The notes beneath the pieces are model-generated. The model was not told the origin of the DNA, ran no database searches, and saw only the letters and a program-made list of their open reading frames with translations. Made by a program: the position numbers and the translations under genes. A DNA stretch of 5,292 nucleotides from Gammaproteobacteria bacterium (GTDB lineage Bacteria; Pseudomonadota; Gammaproteobacteria; Chromatiales; Chromatiaceae), in NCBI GenBank assembly GCA_015231665.1, contig JADGBD010000157.1, positions 1-5,292 on the forward strand, written 5' to 3'. This document shows positions 4,724 through 5,292 of the stretch, piece after piece; the first letter of the stretch is position 1, and every line of letters starts with the position of its first letter.

Positions 4724-5292
4724 TCAGCCTGACCGGAGATGGAGTTGCATCTGGGCCAGTACGGCAACGATCAGCGCCGTGTCCTCGGGATCAAGCCCCA
4801 ATGCCAACAGGTCATGCTCGCTTCGCTCCAACAGGTCCTGTATCACGCTGATGCCCTGGGCCTTGAGTTCGTCGAGGACCGAGAACGGCAGACCGGGTAA
4901 TTGGTCGATGGAGCGGGTATCGCGTTGCTTATGGTTGCTCTTCTTGGATCCGGCCCGTGCCAGACTGTCCAGGAATCGCACCCTGGTCCGACCGCTTGAC
5001 TTCTGGGGCCGAGAATCCGACGAACTGACCTTATCACCATCATCTGCCTGTCGCATCAGGAAGGCGGGTATATCCAGATACTCCATGTCGGCATCGCTGA
5101 CCGGTGACAGGCATGCGCGTTTTTTCAGTTGGGGCCTGCTGAACTTGGGACCCGAGTCGAAGGGGCCCGCAGATTCGCAGATCATGACCGCATCTGGCAT
5201 CGGCGGCGGTGCAATCGACCCCGTTCCACCCCACCCGGCCGCCAGCATCTGCGGGACCTGGCGCAGTTCCGGGGCCTGATCGGCTTTGGCGT
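4724..5292 (-). CDS. Partial protein with an FtsZ C-terminal peptide and an alpha-CTD/HhH-like C-terminal segment (N-terminus beyond window)
   Basis: The frame is open to the right edge, so the N-terminus is not visible; about 188 residues are seen. An internal ATG at 5248 is not a likely start because coding continues upstream without a stop. Numbering from that Met, residues 1-50 are a Pro/Gly-rich, linker-like stretch. Residues 54-69 (DMEYLDIPAFLMRQAD) match the conserved FtsZ C-terminal peptide, which in FtsZ binds FtsA, ZipA, MinC, ZapD and SlmA. In FtsZ this peptide ends the protein; here about 105 residues follow: a basic, Ser-rich linker (72-114), then LPFSVLDELKAQGISVIQDL and LLALGLDPEDTALIVAVL (121-164), a pattern like the helix-hairpin-helix fold of the RNA polymerase alpha C-terminal domain. 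It could be an extended FtsZ paralogue or an unrelated protein that imitates the FtsZ tail. It lies next to a tRNA attachment-site remnant. Confidence 0.75.
   Translation of the reverse strand, partial: AKADQAPELRQVPQMLAAGWGGTGSIAPPPMPDAVMICESAGPFDSGPKFSRPQLKKRACLSPVSDADMEYLDIPAFLMRQADDGDKVSSSDSRPQKSSGRTRVRFLDSLARAGSKKSNHKQRDTRSIDQLPGLPFSVLDELKAQGISVIQDLLERSEHDLLALGLDPEDTALIVAVLAQMQLHLRSG
5042..5080 (-). other. FtsZ C-terminal conserved peptide motif
   Basis: YLDIPAFLMRQAD is encoded in frame inside the partial gene. The FtsZ consensus in pseudomonads is DYLDIPAFLRRQAD; the only core difference is Met for Arg. The motif is followed by DGDK and not by a stop codon. Confidence 0.8.

Noticed and set aside
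4713..5279. Plus-strand frame of 188 codons opposite the FtsZ-tail gene
   Set aside because: The minus strand encodes a recognisable FtsZ peptide and a helical C-terminal domain; the plus-strand product is Ser/Arg-rich with no family features.

Overview
The window looks like chromosomal DNA of a gammaproteobacterium, most likely Pseudomonas or a close relative. The evidence is the GC-rich codon use in the central genes, a divergent pirin/LysR-type regulator pair, Shine-Dalgarno sites of the AGGAGG type, and an FtsZ-type C-terminal peptide of the pseudomonad kind. Species cannot be fixed from the sequence alone.

Left part (1-680). A type II toxin-antitoxin module lies on the minus strand, toxin first: a RelE/ParE-family toxin (285-536), then an antitoxin with a C-terminal XRE-type helix-turn-helix that runs off the left edge (1-284). 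A 6+6 bp palindrome just upstream of the toxin is the likely autoregulatory operator. No stop codon separates toxin from antitoxin, so the two reading frames are continuous, although the antitoxin has its own AGGAGG and ATG.

Centre (640-2600). A pirin-family cupin with all four expected metal ligands (776-1483, minus) is followed by its terminator (640-672). It is divergent from a LysR-type regulator (GTG start 1680, to 2561, plus). A perfect TGTTAC-N7-GTAACA dyad between them fits a LysR-type operator and suggests that the regulator controls pirin and itself.

Right-centre (2723-4198, minus). A membrane-bound PAS sensor histidine kinase keeps its phosphoacceptor His region, but its ATP-binding N, G1 and G2 boxes are degenerate. 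No response regulator is present in the window.

Right part (4199-5292). About 520 bp without a convincing gene contains the 3' part of a tRNA, probably a CAT-anticodon tRNA-Met, from the anticodon loop to the acceptor end but without its 5' half. This is the usual footprint of a tRNA attachment site used by an integrative element. Beyond it is the C-terminal part of a minus-strand gene that enters from the right edge (4724-5292). It carries a near-perfect FtsZ C-terminal peptide (YLDIPAFLMRQAD), followed by about 105 extra residues ending in a helix-hairpin-helix/alpha-CTD-like segment. The strongest leads are this protein beside the tRNA scar, the toxin-antitoxin frame continuity, and the degenerate kinase.
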